Below are positions 42,147 to 45,574 of a stretch of 45,574 bases of DNA, in pieces. Under the pieces are notes generated by a model. It made no database searches. It was not told the DNA's origin and saw nothing but the letters and a program-made list of their open reading frames with translations. Made by a program: the position numbers and the translations under genes. Position 1 is the stretch's first letter, and each line of letters begins with the position of its first letter. Source of the DNA: Lacticaseibacillus songhuajiangensis (GTDB taxonomy: Bacteria; Bacillota; Bacilli; Lactobacillales; Lactobacillaceae); contig NZ_RHNR01000015.1 of the NCBI RefSeq assembly GCF_003946025.1, positions 1-45,574 on the forward strand, given 5' to 3'.

Positions 42147-43312
42147 TGAACATTGGGATTGATCAAATTGGCTTGTATTCGCCGCACTACTATGTGGACT
42201 TAGCCGAACTCGCCACTGCCCGCGGTGTTGATCCAAACAAATTCATCATCGGAATTGGTCAGAGTCAGCAAGCAGTACCGCCTTCTTCTGAAGATGTGGT
42301 CACCATGTCCGCGGATGCCGCGCAGGATTTCATTCACGAAATTAACACCAGCAAAATTGGGCTGCTCATTGTCGGAACCGAGACCGGAATCGACGCCAGT
42401 AAGTCGGCCGCAGTGATTGCCCAGCGGTTGCTAGAACTGCCTGAAACCATCCGGACGTATGAAATCAAGCAGGCGTGTTATGGTGGTACGGCTGCCCTCA
42501 TGACCGCACGGGATTACGTGGCGGCGCATCCGGATAAAACCGCGTTGATTTTTGCAGCGGATATTGCACGTTACGGCCTTGAAGACGGCGGTGAAGTCAC
42601 TCAGGGTGCTGGGGCCGTGGCAATGCTCATTAGCGCAAATCCCCGCCTCATGACCGTTGAGGATGACTCTCAATTCATTAGCCGGGACATTATGGACTTC
42701 TGGCGGCCCGTGTATACTGACTTGGCACTTGCCAAGGGGAAGTACTCCACGGAGCAGTACATCCAGTTCTTCCAGGACGTCTGGCGTAATTACACGCAGG
42801 CAACGGGCCGGTCGCTCAGTGATTTTGCGGCCATTAACTTTCATTTGCCATACACGAAGATGGGCATGAAGGCCTTACGCACGGTGCTGCCGGAAGCAGA
42901 CGTGGCCACTCAGGGTCGCCTCACGGATAATTACGCGCTGGCGACCATCTACAGTCGCCAGATTGGCAATATTTACACCGGGTCGCTTTACCTGGGTCTC
43001 CTGAGCTTGCTAGAGCACAGTACGGATTTGCAGGCTGGCGATCGTCTGGGGATGTTCTCTTATGGCTCCGGTGCGGTGGGTGAATTCTTCAGCGGCGTAC
43101 TGCAACCTGGCTATGCGGATCAGCTGCACGCGGCGGCGCACCAGCAACTGCTGGCAAACCGCAGTAAGCTCAGCGTTGCTGACTACGAGCGTGTTTTCCT
43201 GAACAAGGTGCCATATGCTGCAGATGATTACGTCAGTGATACCAGCATGCAGACGGGTAAATTCCGCTTGACCGGCGTCCAAAATCAGGAACGGCAGTAC
43301 ACAATTAAATAA
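42146..43312 (+). CDS. mvaS: Hydroxymethylglutaryl-CoA synthase
   Basis: Joins acetyl-CoA and acetoacetyl-CoA into HMG-CoA. 388 residues: Glu79 in GTETGID, nucleophile Cys111 in IKQACYGGTAAL and the histidine of NFHLPYTKMG make up the catalytic set. The start overlaps the mvaA stop by one base (TAATG), with AGAGGAGG just before it. Last gene of the thiolase-mvaA-mvaS operon, followed by a strong terminator. Confidence 0.97.
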   Translation: MNIGIDQIGLYSPHYYVDLAELATARGVDPNKFIIGIGQSQQAVPPSSEDVVTMSADAAQDFIHEINTSKIGLLIVGTETGIDASKSAAVIAQRLLELPETIRTYEIKQACYGGTAALMTARDYVAAHPDKTALIFAADIARYGLEDGGEVTQGAGAVAMLISANPRLMTVEDDSQFISRDIMDFWRPVYTDLALAKGKYSTEQYIQFFQDVWRNYTQATGRSLSDFAAINFHLPYTKMGMKALRTVLPEADVATQGRLTDNYALATIYSRQIGNIYTGSLYLGLLSLLEHSTDLQAGDRLGMFSYGSGAVGEFFSGVLQPGYADQLHAAAHQQLLANRSKLSVADYERVFLNKVPYAADDYVSDTSMQTGKFRLTGVQNQERQYTIK

Positions 43313-43321
43313 TGCAATGAT

Positions 43322-43362
43322 AAGTGTGACCGTGACGATTTCGTCGTGGCCACACTTTTTTT
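43322..43362 (+). terminator. Terminator of the mevalonate operon
   Basis: A stem of about 17 bp with mismatches (43322-43338 with 43341-43357) followed by seven T. Confidence 0.85.
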
Positions 43363-43438
43363 GATGTCCGCTGACGGTGCATGCTTACAACGGCCAAGTT
43401 TTGTTCAAAAATCTGCCTGCCAACGCTTTTACTTTTGC

Positions 43439-43455
43439 CTGCAATCGGTTACAAT
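43439..43455 (+). promoter_or_regulatory. Candidate CcpA cre site over the pyruvate oxidase promoter
   Basis: Bases 43439-43453 match the cre consensus WTGNAANCGNWNNCW at all defined positions but the first. It overlaps a -10-like TACAAT (43450-43455), a position that would give catabolite repression. Pyruvate oxidase genes of lactobacilli are known targets of glucose repression. Confidence 0.65.
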
Positions 43456-43506
43456 AACAATAGAACTTACTAATAGATAGTAAACGGTTTGAATGGAGGT
43501 CATCAT

Positions 43507-45279
43507 ATGGTTCAGAAAATTAACGCAGCAGACGCGATGCTGAAGGTGCTGGAAGATTGGGGTGTGACCCAGGTTTACGGTTTGCCCGGCGGCTCACTCG
43601 ATTCGACGATGAACGCCTTTGCGAACCGGCGGTCAACGATTGAATTCGTGCAGGTGCGGCACGAAGAAGTGGGTGCACTTGCGGCCTCCGGTTTAGCCAA
43701 AATCAGTGGCCAAATTGGGGTTACCGTGGGTTCCGCTGGGCCGGGTGCAGTGCACCTGCTCAACGGACTGTACGATGCGCAGTATGACCACGTCCCAGTG
43801 CTGGCAATCGTGGGCCAAGTGCCGACTGGTGCAATGAACACCGATTATTTCCAGGAAATGAACGAAAATCCGATGTTTGCGGACGTGTCCGTGTATAACC
43901 GAACGGTAATGACCGCGGAGCAAATGCCGCACGTGATCGACGAGGCCATCCGTCAGGCATACAAGTACAAGGGCGTTGCCGTTGTGACCATCCCGAAGGA
44001 CTTGGGGTGGCAGGAAATCGCTGACGATTACGTGAGTTCCGCTCATCTCTACCAGAAGCCAATCATGCCGGAACCTGATCCCGGCCGCGTTGACCAGGCG
44101 CTGGCGATTTTGAAGAATGCCCAGCGGCCAATTATCTACGTCGGTCAGGGGGCGCGCGGTGCGACTAAGGACATCATGGCACTGTCCGAGAAGCTGTCCC
44201 TGCCAATTGTCGTCACGGCACCGGCCAAAGACGTTGTGCCGGATGACTATGTGGCCAACATGGGTAGTGCCGGCCGTGTTGCCAGCAAACCAGGGGTTGA
44301 AATCGCGCGCGCAGCGGACGCGGTCCTCTTCTTAGGCTCCAACTTCCCGTTCCAAGCTTACTTTATCAACCCAGATGCCAAGTATATTCAGGTCGACATT
44401 GACGCCGCCCAGTTTGGCCGCCGGCACACGGTTGATGTTGCCATCCTCGCGGACGCAAAGAAGGTCGTGAGGATGATGCTCGACCGGAGCACCCCGCGCC
44501 CGCAAAATGCGTGGTATAAGGCAGCTTTGGCGGACAAGGTTAACTGGCAGGCGTGGGTGGACAGCTTCGCAGAGAGCACAGTAACGCCGCTGCGGGTGGA
44601 ACCAATTTTTGCCCAGATCAACAAAATGGCAACGGACGACGCAATCTTCCAGGTTGACGTTGGGAATGTCACCATCAACGGGATGCGTTTCCTTGACACC
44701 AGCCGGGGGCAGAAGTTTAGTACGTCCGGTTGGTACGCCACCATGGGTTACGCACTACCAGCGGCCATTGGTGCGCAGATGACTTACCCAGACAAACAGG
44801 TGTGGGCAATTGCGGGTGATGGTGGTTTTTCGATGGTGATGCAGGACATCATCACCGAGGTGAAGTACAAGTTGCCAATTATCAACGTTGTGCTTAGTAA
44901 CGAAAGCCTTGGCTTCATTGAGGCCGAGCAGGATGACACCAAGCAGGTACACAGCGGAGTTGCACTGCAGCCGGGGATGCGTTACGCAGACGCGGCGGTT
45001 GCGCTCGGAGCAACTGGTTTTGAAGTGACCACACTGGATGAACTGAAGGCGGCTTTTGCGGCTGCTAAGGATGCCGACGGTCCAGTGGTTATCAATGTGC
45101 ACACCAACAACGAGCGCCCACTGCCTGTAGAGCAGCTGGTGCTCGACACGAAGACGCAGGATCCAGACGCGGTGGCTGCATTCGTCAAGAAGTACCATGC
45201 GCAGGGGCTGATCCCGCTGCGTGAGCTGCTTGAACAGGCTGCCAAGGGTGAGATTGCACCCGAACAGTTGGGTGACTAA
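43507..45279 (+). CDS. spxB: Pyruvate oxidase (ThDP/FAD)
   Basis: Converts pyruvate, phosphate and oxygen to acetyl phosphate, CO2 and hydrogen peroxide. 590 residues, close to the Lactobacillus plantarum enzyme in length. The N-terminal ThDP domain has VYGLPGGSLDSTM and the catalytic glutamate in VRHEEVGALAASGLA; the middle FAD domain follows; the C-terminal domain has the ThDP/Mg motif GDGGFSMVMQDI. ATG 43507 follows GGAGGT by 6 bases. An acetolactate synthase-type enzyme is a less likely alternative. Monocistronic, under a likely cre site. Confidence 0.94.
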   Translation: MVQKINAADAMLKVLEDWGVTQVYGLPGGSLDSTMNAFANRRSTIEFVQVRHEEVGALAASGLAKISGQIGVTVGSAGPGAVHLLNGLYDAQYDHVPVLAIVGQVPTGAMNTDYFQEMNENPMFADVSVYNRTVMTAEQMPHVIDEAIRQAYKYKGVAVVTIPKDLGWQEIADDYVSSAHLYQKPIMPEPDPGRVDQALAILKNAQRPIIYVGQGARGATKDIMALSEKLSLPIVVTAPAKDVVPDDYVANMGSAGRVASKPGVEIARAADAVLFLGSNFPFQAYFINPDAKYIQVDIDAAQFGRRHTVDVAILADAKKVVRMMLDRSTPRPQNAWYKAALADKVNWQAWVDSFAESTVTPLRVEPIFAQINKMATDDAIFQVDVGNVTINGMRFLDTSRGQKFSTSGWYATMGYALPAAIGAQMTYPDKQVWAIAGDGGFSMVMQDIITEVKYKLPIINVVLSNESLGFIEAEQDDTKQVHSGVALQPGMRYADAAVALGATGFEVTTLDELKAAFAAAKDADGPVVINVHTNNERPLPVEQLVLDTKTQDPDAVAAFVKKYHAQGLIPLRELLEQAAKGEIAPEQLGD

Positions 45280-45298
45280 TTGCAGTGATTAACGAGGA

Positions 45299-45329
45299 CC
45301 ACCAGCTCAGAATGAGCTGGTGGTTTTTT
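45299..45329 (+). terminator. Terminator of the pyruvate oxidase gene
   Basis: A perfect 11-bp stem (45299-45309 with 45313-45323), GAA loop, six T. Confidence 0.92.
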
Positions 45330-45574
45330 CGCTGTCCGTCAGCGTAAGTGTTTTGGCGACGAAGTCGCGCACGGCCTCTGTGCCGTTTTCATACCGCCGC
45401 TAGGCGGTGAGGTCGGCAACTCCGGCGTGAGTGCACTTGGGCTGCGCTCCGGAGAACTACGTCGGGCGGGACCGCTCCAGGCGGCTTCGCCGTCTTCCGC
45501 TGGCAGATTTGCCGCAAACCCGGCGTCAAATCCGCGCTCCTGAGATAATCTGCGGTGTACACCCGGCAAAATCA
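45330..45574. repeat. Second hairpin-rich gene-free stretch at the right edge
   Basis: Successive short inverted repeats: CGCTG/CAGCG (45330-45344), GCGAC-GAA-GTCGC (45356-45368), ACCGCC-GCTA-GGCGGT (45393-45408), CTCCGG with CCGGAG (45420-45425, 45449-45454), CGGC-TTC-GCCG (45482-45492) and GCAGATT with AATCTGC (45503-45509, 45547-45553). The open frames here have biased, palindrome-driven compositions and no start signals, so I call no gene. Confidence 0.5.

Noticed and set aside
45339..45569. Minus-strand open frame of 76 codons at the right edge
   Set aside because: Composition follows the hairpins, no ribosome site is seen, and it resembles no protein.

Overview
The window looks like chromosome from a moderately GC-rich lactic acid bacterium of the Lactobacillaceae (roughly 54% GC by eye). 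The clues are a mevalonate-route isoprenoid operon, a ThDP pyruvate oxidase with a catabolite-repression (cre) site, T-box control of tryptophan genes, a lactobacillus-type cysteine-free RlmD, short operons with AGGAGG-type ribosome sites, and strong rho-independent terminators. I see no phage, insertion sequence, CRISPR array or rRNA. The only RNA gene is tRNA-Arg(CCT). The species is inference and cannot be fixed from sequence alone.

Layout. 0-4 kb: an orphan PhnD-like binding lipoprotein, UDP-galactopyranose mutase (glf), and an rlmD-type rRNA methyltransferase. 4-7 kb: an RpiR regulator divergent from an unusual rpiA paralogue plus a Gfo/Idh oxidoreductase, then a gene-free stretch packed with small hairpins. 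7-15.6 kb: a BrkB/YihY membrane protein, a calcineurin-type phosphatase, an LLM flavin oxidoreductase, a GNAT, a NUDIX hydrolase, a second Gfo/Idh enzyme, a small DUF4828-like protein, a membrane-anchored degenerate GH25 protein, and a mini NfeD-like OB protein paired with an SPFH/stomatin protein. 15.8-20 kb: one operon of DEAD-box helicase, orphan PTS EIIA(Lac-type), HAD phosphatase and a 585-residue lipase-fold protein, then tRNA-Arg. 20-25.3 kb (minus strand): a Trp-specific T-box leader, an OppA-like lipoprotein, trpB, trpA and a fructosamine kinase. 25.5-30.7 kb: M29 aminopeptidase, TetR regulator, UDP-GlcNAc 2-epimerase, an AT-rich island with a frame-disrupted lipoprotein, and a YeiH-type transporter. 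30.8-38.6 kb: a LysR regulator divergent from YeiH, flavodoxin, methionine aminopeptidase, a second BrkB, a mini Wzz-like protein, phosphomevalonate kinase, a small membrane protein, galU, and an SGNH-fold protein lacking its catalytic Ser and His. 38.7-45.6 kb: a membrane-tethered Mrr-type nuclease, a 95-residue unknown, the thiolase / HMG-CoA reductase / HMG-CoA synthase operon, pyruvate oxidase, and a second hairpin-rich intergenic stretch.

How the genes work together. Thiolase, MvaA and MvaS make mevalonate from acetyl-CoA, and phosphomevalonate kinase acts further down the same route; the other mevalonate genes are outside the window. Glf, GalU and the 2-epimerase supply nucleotide sugars for the envelope. 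The T-box unit links tryptophan starvation to a solute (probably peptide) binding protein and to tryptophan synthase. The observations most worth following are that T-box unit, the poly-A frame break in the AT-rich lipoprotein gene, two surface proteins that keep an enzyme fold but have lost catalytic residues (SGNH and GH25), the freestanding NfeD-like OB domain beside an SPFH protein, and the two hairpin arrays.
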